Positions 8,918-17,250 are shown, numbered from the stretch's first letter. The stretch: DNA of 59,881 bases from Pelagibacteraceae bacterium (GCA_008638205.1 VTPO01000009.1:1-59881), one strand, 5' to 3'. The notes: generated by a model not told the origin, from the letters alone. Translations and numbers: made by a program.

Positions 8918-9429
8918 TTTATTATTTCACTTATTCTTAGGTAAATTTTTTTATTAAGAGGACCCACATGCTTAAAAATAATTAAACCTTGAGAGTTAAC
9001 AACGTATGTTTCTGGAATACCATAAGCTCCTATTTCTATAGAAATACTTCCATCTTTATCAGATCCAGTAAAATAAAATGGATTACCCAATTTATTTAGG
9101 AAGGCGGTAGCATTTGTTTTTTTATCTTTATAATTAATTCCATAAATTTTTATTTTATCTTTTAACTTCATTAATATTGGATGTTCCTCCCTACAGGGCA
9201 CACACCAAGAAGACCAAATATTAATTAAATAATACTTGTCTCTATTGATCAGGGGCAATTCCTGCTTAAGGTGAGCATTAACCAAAGAAGTCAGCTCTAT
9301 TGCTGGCAATGGTTTATTCAGCATTATATTAGGATTGTTTTTGTTGTTAGCTTTTAAAGAATAATAAAAAATTACAAAAGAGATAACAGTAACAGAAACT
9401 AAAAGAGATATTTTAAATAGTTTTTTCAT
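8914..9429 (-). CDS. ccmG: Thiol:disulfide interchange protein CcmG/DsbE
   Basis: This membrane-anchored thioredoxin-fold protein has an N-terminal transmembrane helix and the active site SSWCVPCREEHP (WCxPC), with the cis-Pro region GAYGIPETYVV. It keeps CcmH and apocytochrome thiols reduced. A longer frame opens at 9444. I prefer ATG 9429 because a strong AGGAGGGG Shine-Dalgarno sits just upstream of it and would otherwise be coding. The gene overlaps the ccmF 3' end. Confidence 0.93.
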   Translation of the reverse strand: MKKLFKISLLVSVTVISFVIFYYSLKANNKNNPNIMLNKPLPAIELTSLVNAHLKQELPLINRDKYYLINIWSSWCVPCREEHPILMKLKDKIKIYGINYKDKKTNATAFLNKLGNPFYFTGSDKDGSISIEIGAYGIPETYVVNSQGLIIFKHVGPLNKKIYLRISEIIK

Positions 9430-11317
9430 TTCCCCTCCTAACAAAACTCACAATTCCCCCAATAGTAATTAAAGCAAATGAAATCCATATTAATCTGACA
9501 AAATAGTTGTAATAAAACCTCACTCCCATTCCCATACTTGGATCCCCCGCATAATCCATGGCAATATAAACGTCACTAAGACCGTCCCTTTGGATACTTG
9601 TTTCTGAGGTAAACTGCTGAGGCTGTTTATACTTTCTTACACTAGGCTTAAGGATAAAAGTTTTATTATCTTTTGTTATTTTATAGATACCGAACAATTC
9701 TTCAAAGTTCTTTTCTTTACTAGATTCTGATTTTAAAAAATTAATTTTAATTCCCTGTTTAAAAAAAGATTCTCCTAGATGTATTTTGGCATTTATTTCC
9801 TTAGAAAAAAAATGATTGAGTGTGATTGCCAGTATTAGCAGGCCGAATCCTAAATGAGAAAATAATCTTGAAAAATTTTGCTTAGTAAAAAAAGTTTTTT
9901 TACTCATGACTATTTCGTAAAAGACTGAGACAATCAAATACACGGAACACAAAACCCCTAATAGAAAAATAAAATTATACCTACTTAGATAAAGGCTTAT
10001 TAAAATTGTTAAAAAAATGGAGACTATAAAAAATGAAAATATTTTTTGCTTTATTGAAATGAGTGAATTGCCATTCCATTTCATCAAGGGTCCCATGGCC
10101 ATTAGAATAAGAAAAATAAAGATGAAGGGTGCTAAAATTGTATTATAGTACTGCGGTCCAACAGAAATGGTTTCTCCTGTAAAAACTGATAATAATATTG
10201 GGTATGTTGTACCAACAATTACTACGGTTAAAATGAAAATTAAAAAATAGTTATTTAATAAAATAGAAAAATCCCGACTGAATAGAGCAAAGCTATTGTT
10301 ATTCACCGATTCTTTTGGGAATTTTAAAATATAAATTATTAAAGATCCTAGAGTAATTATGGTAATGATAAAAAGTATATAAACTCCTCTTTCCGGATCA
10401 TTGGCAAATGCATGAACAGAATTTAGAACTCCTGATCTCACTAAAAAAGTCCCAAACAAACTTAATATGAAGGTGAGTATGGTTAAAATCGCTGTCCAGG
10501 CAAAAAGTTTTTTCAATTTTTCCATAACCACAATCGAATGAATTAAAGCTGTAGACGCAATCCATGGCATTAAAGAAGCATTTTCAACAGGATCCCAAAA
10601 CCAGTAACCTCCCCAACCTAACTCATAGTAAGCCCAAAAGGACCCAAGTCCTATTCCAAAAGAAAGAAATGACCAGGGTAACATGATCCATTTTTTAGCA
10701 ATAGAAGCCCAACGAGAATTGTACTGTTTCAAAATAAGAGCTGCTAATAGCAAACTAAAAACTAAAGAAAATCCTACATACCCCAAATATAAAAAGGGAG
10801 GGTGGATCGCTAATAGAGGATCTTGCAAAATAGGATTTAATCCGAGACCCTGAACTGGGACAGGAAATATTTTACTAAAAGGATTGGATGTAAAAATTAA
10901 AAAAGATAAAAAAATTAGCTGGATAATACTTTGAAAAAAAATGGTGCATGCTCTTAGGGAGTCATTTATATTTTTACTATTTAACAAAAATAAAATTCCA
11001 TATAAAGAAATCACCAAAATAAATAAAAGCATACTGCCTTCGTGGTTTCCCCAAGCAGCAGATATTTTATAGAACAAGGGCTTATCTGTATGAGAGTTTT
11101 CATAAACAGAAATTATTGAAAAATCTGAAATGGCAAAACAAACTATTAAAACAAAAAAAGAAAATAAAATTAAATAAAAACTAACTTTGTAAAATAAGAA
11201 AAATTGTAAATAAATTGAAGATTTTTGAATAATGTTGTTTTTAATATAAAGAAACAGCGTGGAACAAGTAGTTAAAAAAGATACAATTAGTAGTACAGCA
11301 CCCAAATTACTGATCAT
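9413..11317 (-). CDS. ccmF: Heme lyase / cytochrome c-type biogenesis protein CcmF
   Basis: This large polytopic membrane protein (about 634 residues) ligates heme from CcmE to apocytochrome c. The tryptophan-rich WWD-type motif is visible as GWGGYWFWDPVENA near residue 235, followed by SLMPW. Many hydrophobic helices and a late periplasmic loop (SETSIQRDGLSDVYIA) fit the family. The frame extends to a GTG at 11338, but family proteins begin with a sequence like MISNLGAVLL, so ATG 11317 is chosen. It overlaps the end of ccmE by about 11 bases. Confidence 0.94.
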   Translation of the reverse strand: MISNLGAVLLIVSFLTTCSTLFLYIKNNIIQKSSIYLQFFLFYKVSFYLILFSFFVLIVCFAISDFSIISVYENSHTDKPLFYKISAAWGNHEGSMLLFILVISLYGILFLLNSKNINDSLRACTIFFQSIIQLIFLSFLIFTSNPFSKIFPVPVQGLGLNPILQDPLLAIHPPFLYLGYVGFSLVFSLLLAALILKQYNSRWASIAKKWIMLPWSFLSFGIGLGSFWAYYELGWGGYWFWDPVENASLMPWIASTALIHSIVVMEKLKKLFAWTAILTILTFILSLFGTFLVRSGVLNSVHAFANDPERGVYILFIITIITLGSLIIYILKFPKESVNNNSFALFSRDFSILLNNYFLIFILTVVIVGTTYPILLSVFTGETISVGPQYYNTILAPFIFIFLILMAMGPLMKWNGNSLISIKQKIFSFFIVSIFLTILISLYLSRYNFIFLLGVLCSVYLIVSVFYEIVMSKKTFFTKQNFSRLFSHLGFGLLILAITLNHFFSKEINAKIHLGESFFKQGIKINFLKSESSKEKNFEELFGIYKITKDNKTFILKPSVRKYKQPQQFTSETSIQRDGLSDVYIAMDYAGDPSMGMGVRFYYNYFVRLIWISFALITIGGIVSFVRRGNEKTI

Positions 11318-11756
11318 ATTTTTTATTCCAATTTCCACTTTTCTTCAAAGCCTCGGCTACCTCTGGTGGCATATAATTCTCATCATGTTTTGCTAAAATA
11401 GTTTTGCCTAATAAAAACTTTTTATCTTTTAAGGTTCCTTCTACGACCACTCCTTTTTCTTCTTGAAATAAGTTTGGCAATATCCCTTTATATTCAACAT
11501 AAATGTCATTCTTTAAGTCTGTTACTACAAAAGTATAGGTAGCTTCATTTTTGTTTTCTTGAACTGAGCCCTTTTTAACTAGTCCTCCAACTCTTATAAG
11601 CCCTTTGGGATTTTCGCTGTTTAGATACAAATCTGTTGGTGAGAAAAAATATATAGTATTTTTTTGTAGTGAATTAAAAATAAACTTTCCTAATATTAAA
11701 ACCACTACAGCAGATACTAAAAAATAGGTTAATCTTTTTTTTCTGGATGGAGTCAT
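11307..11756 (-). CDS. ccmE: Periplasmic heme chaperone CcmE
   Basis: The 149-residue protein has an N-terminal membrane anchor (residues about 9-27) and an OB-fold domain. The covalent heme-binding His is in ILAKHDENYMPPE near residue 125. It carries heme from CcmC to CcmF. The basic N-terminus TPSRKKRL is usual. Its start overlaps the ccmC stop by 4 bases, which leaves no room for the small ccmD gene usually found between them. Confidence 0.95.
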   Translation of the reverse strand: MTPSRKKRLTYFLVSAVVVLILGKFIFNSLQKNTIYFFSPTDLYLNSENPKGLIRVGGLVKKGSVQENKNEATYTFVVTDLKNDIYVEYKGILPNLFQEEKGVVVEGTLKDKKFLLGKTILAKHDENYMPPEVAEALKKSGNWNKKYDQ

Positions 11757-12469
11757 TTTTTTAAAACTTTATTTAGTTTGTTTTCTTGTAGCTGCAAAAC
11801 TTCAATTTTGTATCGTATGAAAAAAATGAATAGTGCAAATACAGAAAATCCTAGAAACATAATTAATAAAGGCATGAGCATAGATGAGTGTATAGCTGGG
11901 GATTCGGTAAGTTTAATACTAGCCGGCTGATGCAAAGTATTCCACCATTCAACAGAAAATTTAATAATTGGAAGATTGGCTAGGCCTATAATAGCTAAAA
12001 TAGAAGAATATTTTTCAGCTACAAAAAAATTTTTAATAAATTTCCAAGATAGAATATAAAAAATATAAAAAAAGACCAGAACAAGCATGGATGTTAGTCT
12101 TGCATCCCACGTCCAGAAAGTTCCCCAAGTAGGTTGTCCCCATAACGAACCTGTAAAAATAGAAATTAATGAGAAAGTAAATCCTATAGGCGCTAAACTT
12201 TTAGCATAAATAGTAAAAACTCTAATTTTAAATACTAAAGTTATAATAGAGCTTATGCCCATCGCAGCAAAAATCATGAGCGCAAGCCAAGATGCCGGAA
12301 CATGCACATACATAATGCGAACGGTATCTCCTTGCAAATAATCCTTGGGCGAAATAATTAATGATAAAATTAATCCAAATATTATTAGGGAAAGAAAAGT
12401 AATTTTTAACCAATAAAAAAAATTTTCATTCAATTGAAATATTTTTTTTAATTGGAATAAACTGAACAT
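11753..12469 (-). CDS. ccmC: Heme handling protein CcmC
   Basis: This 238-residue, six-helix membrane protein loads heme onto CcmE. The heme-handling motif appears as GTFWTWDARLTS, and the family signature VEWWNTLHQPASIK (WWxxLHQP) lies near residue 175. It is the first gene of ccmC-E-F-G-H on this strand. The ABC subunits ccmA and ccmB and the ccmD gene are not in the window. Upstream lies the long hairpin at 12517-12565. Confidence 0.95.
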   Translation of the reverse strand: MFSLFQLKKIFQLNENFFYWLKITFLSLIIFGLILSLIISPKDYLQGDTVRIMYVHVPASWLALMIFAAMGISSIITLVFKIRVFTIYAKSLAPIGFTFSLISIFTGSLWGQPTWGTFWTWDARLTSMLVLVFFYIFYILSWKFIKNFFVAEKYSSILAIIGLANLPIIKFSVEWWNTLHQPASIKLTESPAIHSSMLMPLLIMFLGFSVFALFIFFIRYKIEVLQLQENKLNKVLKK

Positions 12470-12516
12470 GTAGAGATGTTATATATAAAAATAATGAGAA
12501 AAAATGTGACAAAGTT

Positions 12517-12565
12517 TGTCTGGTTTGGAGAAGGGAGATAAGAGAGTATCACTCCAAACCAGACA
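12517..12565. repeat. Perfect 14-bp inverted repeat between hspQ and ccmC (hairpin; possible UTR element or small RNA)
   Basis: The arms TGTCTGGTTTGGAG (12517-12530) and CTCCAAACCAGACA (12552-12565) match perfectly. The 21-base interior can form an extra GATA/TATC mini stem. The arms are clearly more GC-rich than the surrounding intergenic DNA. On the minus strand the element lies in the presumed ccmC 5' leader, with a pyrimidine-rich loop containing CTCCC. A T-rich stretch follows only after about 14 bases, so it is not a classical terminator. The remainder of 12470-12641 shows no gene. Confidence 0.75.
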
Positions 12566-12641
12566 CTTACGATTTATATATTTGGTTAATTTGTCTTATA
12601 ATTGTACTAATCTTGTTGAATTTGAGGCAGGTAACGTAGGG

Positions 12642-12974
12642 TTAGTTTACCGGTCTAAGATAAAGACCGTCTTTGGTCTTTCCTTTAAATATTTCATTTA
12701 ATAAAGGATGCCCAATTGGATCGCTTCTGTCATCAAGAACTAAATTTTGTTCAGAAACATACGCTTCATAGGTAATTTCATCATTCTCAGCTAAAAGGTG
12801 ATAAAAGGGCTGGTCTTTTCTTGGTCTCGCATCTTTTGGGATGGATTGGTACCATTCGTCTGAATTATTAAACTGAAAATCCACATCGTAAATTACACCC
12901 CTAAATTCAAACAGGCGGTGTCTGACAACTTCACCGATGGAAAACTTTGCTTTTTTAAGTTGTTTAGGTTGCAT
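12642..12974 (-). CDS. hspQ: Heat shock protein HspQ (YccV/hemimethylated-DNA-binding family)
   Basis: The 110-residue protein carries the HspQ domain: KFSIGEVVRHRLFEFRGV, then the IPKDARPRKDQPFYHLLAE block and the VSEQNLVLDDRSDPIGHP block. Relatives modulate Lon proteolysis or bind hemimethylated DNA. The frame extends to 13001, but ATG 12974 is preceded by an AAAGG ribosome-binding sequence and gives the usual length. It is followed downstream by the 12517-12565 hairpin and then ccmC. Confidence 0.88.
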   Translation of the reverse strand: MQPKQLKKAKFSIGEVVRHRLFEFRGVIYDVDFQFNNSDEWYQSIPKDARPRKDQPFYHLLAENDEITYEAYVSEQNLVLDDRSDPIGHPLLNEIFKGKTKDGLYLRPVN

Positions 12975-13024
12975 TGATACCTTTAAGATAGTGATGATCA
13001 AAAATTAATCAAGCGTTAAATAAA

Positions 13025-13747
13025 TTATTTCAAAAACATTTTAAGTGAAATTTTTGATTTCGTCCTCAAAAAGTAAGGCAAATATACTGCGTCTTGCTTT
13101 CCATAAAAAATATCCACATAAGACTTGTTAAATTTTTTTTCATCTTTTGCCTTGTGACCTGCAATTGTTTGATATTGCAATCTGCATTTTCTTAATGGTT
13201 TCTTGAAAGTAATTTTTGAAGAATTAACAATATGATCTTTATTACTCTGCTTCGATAAAATTAGATAAAAAACATCGGATCCATCAAAAACTTTCGTTCT
13301 TTGATTGCAATTTAATTTACTTTTTTGATTAAACAAAAGTTGATTTATAGCGGTAAGGGGATCAACAATATTTTGTAAGTGATGGGACTGAATTGGAATG
13401 ATATTTGTTTGTTTTTTTCTAGCAGGTTGGGAGATATTCTTGATAACTTTTTTATCTTTAAAAACAATAGTGGTTGATCTTGCCTTCTTTTTCTTTTGAT
13501 ATTGAAACTGATAGGAAGTTTGTTTAGCATGGGCTTTGGTTGAACCATTTCCTTTAAAAGAAACAAAAAAATTTAAAAGACCCTTGCTTTTAATTTTTGT
13601 TGCTAATTCCTGATGAGGACTGTTAGAGAACTGAATTTCCATAAATTTTAAGTTCAGGCCATAAATTTCATAAAAAAAATCTTTTGCATGCAAATTTTGT
13701 GTTACAAAACTGAATAATATAAATATAAAAATAAATAATTTTTTCAT
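13025..13747 (-). CDS. Periplasmic DUF3108-type protein
   Basis: The 240-residue protein has a signal peptide (FVTQNLHAK cleavage region) followed by a lysine-rich beta-type domain. DPLTAINQLLF, the C-terminal KVFDGSDVFYLIL and the IFYGK...LPYFLRTKSKI pattern match DUF3108 proteins of alphaproteobacteria. Two cysteines (CNQRTK and CRLQY) flank the KVFDGSD segment and may form a disulfide. Its function is unknown. The start codon interlocks with that of the divergent yciB gene, and no Shine-Dalgarno is visible. Confidence 0.7.
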   Translation of the reverse strand: MKKLFIFIFILFSFVTQNLHAKDFFYEIYGLNLKFMEIQFSNSPHQELATKIKSKGLLNFFVSFKGNGSTKAHAKQTSYQFQYQKKKKARSTTIVFKDKKVIKNISQPARKKQTNIIPIQSHHLQNIVDPLTAINQLLFNQKSKLNCNQRTKVFDGSDVFYLILSKQSNKDHIVNSSKITFKKPLRKCRLQYQTIAGHKAKDEKKFNKSYVDIFYGKQDAVYLPYFLRTKSKISLKMFLK

Positions 13748-14291
13748 GAATAAGTCGTTAATTAAATTTATTACAGATTTTGGACCATTACTAATTTTTT
13801 TTATATTTTATAAAAAATATGGAATGCAAGAAGCTATCTTGCCCTTAATAATTGCAACTACTATAGCTATATCTTTCATTTATTTAACTGAAAAAAAAGT
13901 TCCTACTATGCCTTTGATAAGCGGTATTTTACTTGCTGGATTTGGTGGACTTACATTGTATTTTAATGACAAGACTTTTTTTTACATGAAGCCAACCATT
14001 ATCAACTTGATGTTTGCCGTCGCTTTATTGTATGGAAAGCTCATATTAAAGACTTCCCTTCTAAAAAAAGTTCTTGGAGAAAGCTTAAAGTTAACAGACA
14101 CTGGATGGAATATTCTCACAGACAGATGGATTTATTTTTTTATTTTTATTGCTATACTTAATGAGCTGGTGTGGCGAACTCAATCTGAAGACTTCTGGGT
14201 TCAATTTAAAGTTTTTGGAATGATACCTATTACGATAGTCTATACTTTCTTTCAGATTTCGGTCATCGAAAAGTATAAAATAGAAGAATAA
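13746..14291 (+). CDS. yciB: Inner-membrane septation/envelope protein YciB (IspZ family)
   Basis: This 181-residue protein has about five hydrophobic helices. Family blocks include FITDFGPLLIFFIFYKKYG at the N-terminus, MKPTIINLMFAVALLYG, the WNILTDRWIYFF region and LNELVWRTQSEDFWVQFK. Homologues affect envelope integrity and division. The ATG shares bases 13746-13747 with the divergent DUF3108 start codon. The stop overlaps the next gene by one base, giving a yciB-DUF2794-DUF2256 run. Confidence 0.92.
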   Translation: MNKSLIKFITDFGPLLIFFIFYKKYGMQEAILPLIIATTIAISFIYLTEKKVPTMPLISGILLAGFGGLTLYFNDKTFFYMKPTIINLMFAVALLYGKLILKTSLLKKVLGESLKLTDTGWNILTDRWIYFFIFIAILNELVWRTQSEDFWVQFKVFGMIPITIVYTFFQISVIEKYKIEE

Positions 14292-14629
14292 TGTTTCGTT
14301 ACAAGGTTATCCATAATCAAAAATTCGAAGAAGAAAAATTTTTTAATAAAAAAGAACTTGGAGAAATACTAAATTTGTATGGCTCCATGGTGTCTGTCGG
14401 TGAATGGAAAGATTATGCTATTTTTATTAATAAAAACATTGTTGGTTTTAACATTTATCGAAAAGCAACGGAAAATCCACTTTACCAGATTATAAAGAAC
14501 TTAAGTACCAAAAGCAGAAATCATAAATACTCTATAAAAGACCAGGCAGGATCTATATTAAAAAATTCAAACCAATTAAAAAGTATTTTGGAAGTTATTA
14601 GCAAAAAAAAACTAAAAGTAGTTAAGTGA
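14291..14629 (+). CDS. DUF2794 family protein
   Basis: This small cytosolic protein of 112 residues shows FNKKELGEILNLYGSMVSVG, then EWKDYAIFI and the YRKATENPLYQI block. This pattern is typical of DUF2794 proteins restricted to alphaproteobacteria. No enzymatic motif is visible and the function is unknown. It overlaps yciB by one base and the following mini gene by 4 bases, so all three are probably translated from one message. Confidence 0.75.
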   Translation: MFRYKVIHNQKFEEEKFFNKKELGEILNLYGSMVSVGEWKDYAIFINKNIVGFNIYRKATENPLYQIIKNLSTKSRNHKYSIKDQAGSILKNSNQLKSILEVISKKKLKVVK

Positions 14630-14775
14630 CACACCGCAAAACTAATTTACCAAAAAAAAACTGTGTAAATTGTGGGCTGTCTTTTGCTTGGAGAAAAAAA
14701 TGGAAGCGATGCTGGAACGAAGTTAAATACTGCTCCAGAAAATGTGCTGGGTCAAAAAAAGCTCCCAAGATTTAA
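14626..14775 (+). CDS. DUF2256 zinc-ribbon-like mini protein (49 aa, GTG start)
   Basis: A 49-residue frame starts at GTG 14626 inside the GTGA overlap with the previous stop codon. Cysteines at 13, 16, 36 and 40 form two CxxC/CxxxC-type pairs around the family block FAWRKKWKRCWNEVKYC. This matches DUF2256, a tiny putative metal-binding family. The lysine/arginine-rich ends suggest nucleic-acid or ribosome association, which is inference. It ends in the stem of a shared terminator. Confidence 0.82.
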   Translation: MTHRKTNLPKKNCVNCGLSFAWRKKWKRCWNEVKYCSRKCAGSKKAPKI

Positions 14776-14790
14776 CCTGGAAGCTTTTTT
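14760..14790. terminator. Bidirectional terminator between the yciB run and the Bax-inhibitor-like gene
   Basis: AGCT-C-CCA and TGG-A-AGCT form an imperfect stem, extended by a run of A upstream pairing with a run of T downstream (T-tract 14785-14790). The A/T symmetry lets it act on both strands, which suits the two convergent genes. The DUF2256 stop codon lies within the loop. Confidence 0.65.
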
Positions 14791-14811
14791 ATTTAATTGA
14801 TTAACGCTGAA

Positions 14812-15567
14812 CTATCTTCTTTGACCAAAAAGTCTAAGCAGCATAATAAATAGATTAATAAAGTCTAAGTATAACGTTAGTGCACCCATAATGGCTTTTT
14901 TGCTCATTACTTCATTTCCATCACTAGCAAGATACATATTCTTAATTTTTTGAGTATCGTAAGCAGTTAAGCCTACAAAAATTAAAACTCCTAAAATTGA
15001 AATTACAAAATGCATTGCACTAGACTTTAAAAAGATATTAACAATAGATGCTATAATTATTCCAAACAGACCCATCATCAAGAAAGATCCCAACCCTGTT
15101 AAATCTTTTTTAGTTGTATATCCATATAGACTCATTGCACCAAAAGTTCCAGCTGTAATAAAAAAAACTCTTGCAATACTAGTTCCTGTGTATTGAACAA
15201 AAATAGATGACAATGAAGCACCCATTAAAGCTGCAAAAATCCAAAAGACAGTCTGTGCTCTAGAGGCACTCATGTTTCTAATTCCAAAGCTCATGTACAT
15301 AACAATTCCGAGAGGAGCTAACGCCACTACCCACATCAAAGCTGAATTATACATCGCATTACCTAAGCCCGTTAAGCCAACAATATTACCTGAACCGTCT
15401 GTAACGACAGCAAGTTTAAAAAATAGCATAGCAATAACACCCGTTAAAAGAACTCCTGAACCCATAAAATTATAAACAGATAACATATAGGTTCTTAAGC
15501 CTTCGTTTACTGCTTCAGATCCAGTAGTTGTGGACTTAATTGCATTTATTCGATCGTTTAAATTCAT
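14812..15567 (-). CDS. Bax inhibitor-1/YccA family membrane protein
   Basis: The 251-residue protein has about seven transmembrane helices. The family block near the C-terminus is seen as GLTAYDTQKIKNMY, followed by ALTLYLDFINLFIMLLRLFG. Homologues include YccA, which interacts with the FtsH protease, and BI-1-type proton/calcium-leak proteins. A clean AAAGGAG ribosome-binding site precedes the ATG. A palindrome lies further upstream in the divergent intergenic region. Confidence 0.92.
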   Translation of the reverse strand: MNLNDRINAIKSTTTGSEAVNEGLRTYMLSVYNFMGSGVLLTGVIAMLFFKLAVVTDGSGNIVGLTGLGNAMYNSALMWVVALAPLGIVMYMSFGIRNMSASRAQTVFWIFAALMGASLSSIFVQYTGTSIARVFFITAGTFGAMSLYGYTTKKDLTGLGSFLMMGLFGIIIASIVNIFLKSSAMHFVISILGVLIFVGLTAYDTQKIKNMYLASDGNEVMSKKAIMGALTLYLDFINLFIMLLRLFGQRR

Positions 15568-15661
15568 TTTTCTCCTTTGTTATTAATTCTACTAATTAAT
15601 TAATAGGTAATATGACTATAAAATTTGTCAATTTCAAGACCTTTAGACAAAGAAATTAATT

Positions 15662-15677
15662 AACTATAGCTATAGTT
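15662..15677. promoter_or_regulatory. 16-bp perfect palindrome in a divergent intergenic region
   Basis: AACTATAGCTATAGTT reads identically on both strands and lies between the divergent Bax-inhibitor-like and aldo/keto reductase genes, about 30 bases before the latter's ATG. It could be an operator for a dimeric regulator or contain -10-like TATAGT hexamers facing both ways. No regulator gene is adjacent. The rest of 15568-15706 is AT-rich without a gene. Confidence 0.45.
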
Positions 15678-15706
15678 TTGTAAAAATTTTGCTAGGATAA
15701 AAAAAA

Positions 15707-16753
15707 ATGAATTATAAAAAACTTGGTAACTCTAATTTAAACATAAGCACGATCTCCATGGGCACTATGACTTGGGGGGAGCAAAATACTCTGGAAGAAG
15801 CATTTGAACAAATGGATTATGCTTATGATCAAGGTGTAAATATTTTTGATAGTGCTGAGTTATACCCGGTACCCCCTTCTGCAGAGACCCAGGGAGAAAC
15901 AAGTAGAATTCTAGGACAATGGGTTAAAAGTCGAAAAATACGGGACAAAGTAATTATTGCAGATAAAATTGTGGGCAGGTCTGGAATGAATTGGTTTCGC
16001 CCTGAGGGAATAGAAACAAGACTAGATAAAAAACAAATTGAGTTTGCATTGGATAGAACATTAAAAAATCTCGAAATGGATTATGTAGATATTTACCAGC
16101 TACATTGGCCCGACCGACCTATCAATGTATTTGGAGGATTGGAATATGAGCACACCGACAGCGGAGATGCGATTTCAATTGAAGAGACTTTAACAGCTTT
16201 AGACGAATTGGTTAAACAAGGAAAAATTAGACACATAGGTCTTTCCAATGAAACTGCCTGGGGCACTAGTGAATTTTTAAAAGTTGCGTCTGAAAAAAAG
16301 TTTTCGAAAATAATTTCCATACAAAATCCTTACAATCTTTTAAATAGAAGTTTTGAAGTAGGTCTCTCAGAGATATCTATAAGGGAACAGGTGGGCTTAC
16401 TAGCTTACTCTCCTTTAGCTAGTGGAGTTCTGACCGGAAAGTATTTTGATGGAAAGCTACCAAAAGGAAGTCGTATGGATCTTTTTGGACACAGGTATCC
16501 CAGATACAAAACACTTAATGCCGAAGCTGCTGCTAAAAAATATCATGCCGTTGCTTCAAAACATGGTTTAAATCCATGCCAAATGGCCATTAAGTTTTGT
16601 GAAATACAAAAATTTGTTTCTTCTGTAATAATTGGACAGACTACTATGGAACAATTAAAAACTAATATTGGGAGTATCTCTTTAAACTTAAGCAAAGAAG
16701 TAATAAAAGACATTAATGAAGTTCAAATAATATATTCAAACCCATGTCCATAA
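15707..16753 (+). CDS. Aldo/keto reductase (Tas-like)
   Basis: This 348-residue NADPH-dependent TIM-barrel reductase shows the catalytic Asp-Tyr in FDSAELYPVPP, the Lys in IADKIVG, and the His in YQLHWPDRP. C-terminal cofactor residues lie in VIIGQTTMEQLKTNI. The N-terminal MNYKKLGNSNLNIST is typical of the Tas subgroup. The substrate cannot be told. AGGA about 10 bases upstream supports the ATG. The end overlaps the next gene by 10 bases. Confidence 0.9.
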   Translation: MNYKKLGNSNLNISTISMGTMTWGEQNTLEEAFEQMDYAYDQGVNIFDSAELYPVPPSAETQGETSRILGQWVKSRKIRDKVIIADKIVGRSGMNWFRPEGIETRLDKKQIEFALDRTLKNLEMDYVDIYQLHWPDRPINVFGGLEYEHTDSGDAISIEETLTALDELVKQGKIRHIGLSNETAWGTSEFLKVASEKKFSKIISIQNPYNLLNRSFEVGLSEISIREQVGLLAYSPLASGVLTGKYFDGKLPKGSRMDLFGHRYPRYKTLNAEAAAKKYHAVASKHGLNPCQMAIKFCEIQKFVSSVIIGQTTMEQLKTNIGSISLNLSKEVIKDINEVQIIYSNPCP

Positions 16754-17250
16754 AAAAATCCATACTTTATTTATTTGTATCTCTGCTCATTGCTGGACAG
16801 ACTTCCGCTGCAATTCAGATTAAAGGAAAATTTAAAAATTGGGAATCCCATTTTACTAAACAGGGTGATGATTTAATTTGTTTTGCAATATCAATGCCCA
16901 TGACAATGGAGCCAAAAAATTTAAACCGAGCTGAAGCAAGAATTTTTGTAACCTTCAGAACTAAGGACAACATTCGAGATGAAGTTAGTGTTACGGGGGG
17001 CTATCCTTATAAAAAAAATATTCCAGTAGATGTAAATATTGGAAGCAATAATTTTAAATTTTCATCTTCAGAAAAATTTGCATGGCTTCCAGGCAAGAAT
17101 GACGAAATTAAAATTGTTCGCCAAATGAAAAAGGGGAATCAAGCAAAAGTTATTGGCATCTCTGCAAGAGGAAACAAAACTACAGACACTTATTCTTTGC
17201 TAGGGTTCACAGACGCATATAATTCTGCAAAAAATCAATGCAAAAAATAA
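16744..17250 (+). CDS. Secreted IalB-like (invasion-associated locus B) protein
   Basis: The 168-residue protein has a signal peptide ([13 protein letters not shown]). The IalB-like core shows [37 protein letters not shown] and the [17 protein letters not shown] block with a terminal cysteine. Such proteins are common periplasmic proteins of alphaproteobacteria without a known biochemical role; the pathogenic name does not imply virulence here. The start overlaps the aldo/keto reductase and the end overlaps argG. Confidence 0.75.
   Translation: MSIKKSILYLFVSLLIAGQTSAAIQIKGKFKNWESHFTKQGDDLICFAISMPMTMEPKNLNRAEARIFVTFRTKDNIRDEVSVTGGYPYKKNIPVDVNIGSNNFKFSSSEKFAWLPGKNDEIKIVRQMKKGNQAKVIGISARGNKTTDTYSLLGFTDAYNSAKNQCKK

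Noticed and set aside
12517-12600. Possible two-piece tmRNA, because of CCA-like ends beside the hairpin
   Set aside because: No tRNA-like T arm (GGTTCGA type) or tag-encoding frame could be found around it.
12516-12701. 61-residue open frame on the plus strand across the hspQ/ccmC spacer
   Set aside because: It runs through the inverted repeat and into hspQ on the opposite strand, has no ribosome-binding site and no recognisable protein features.
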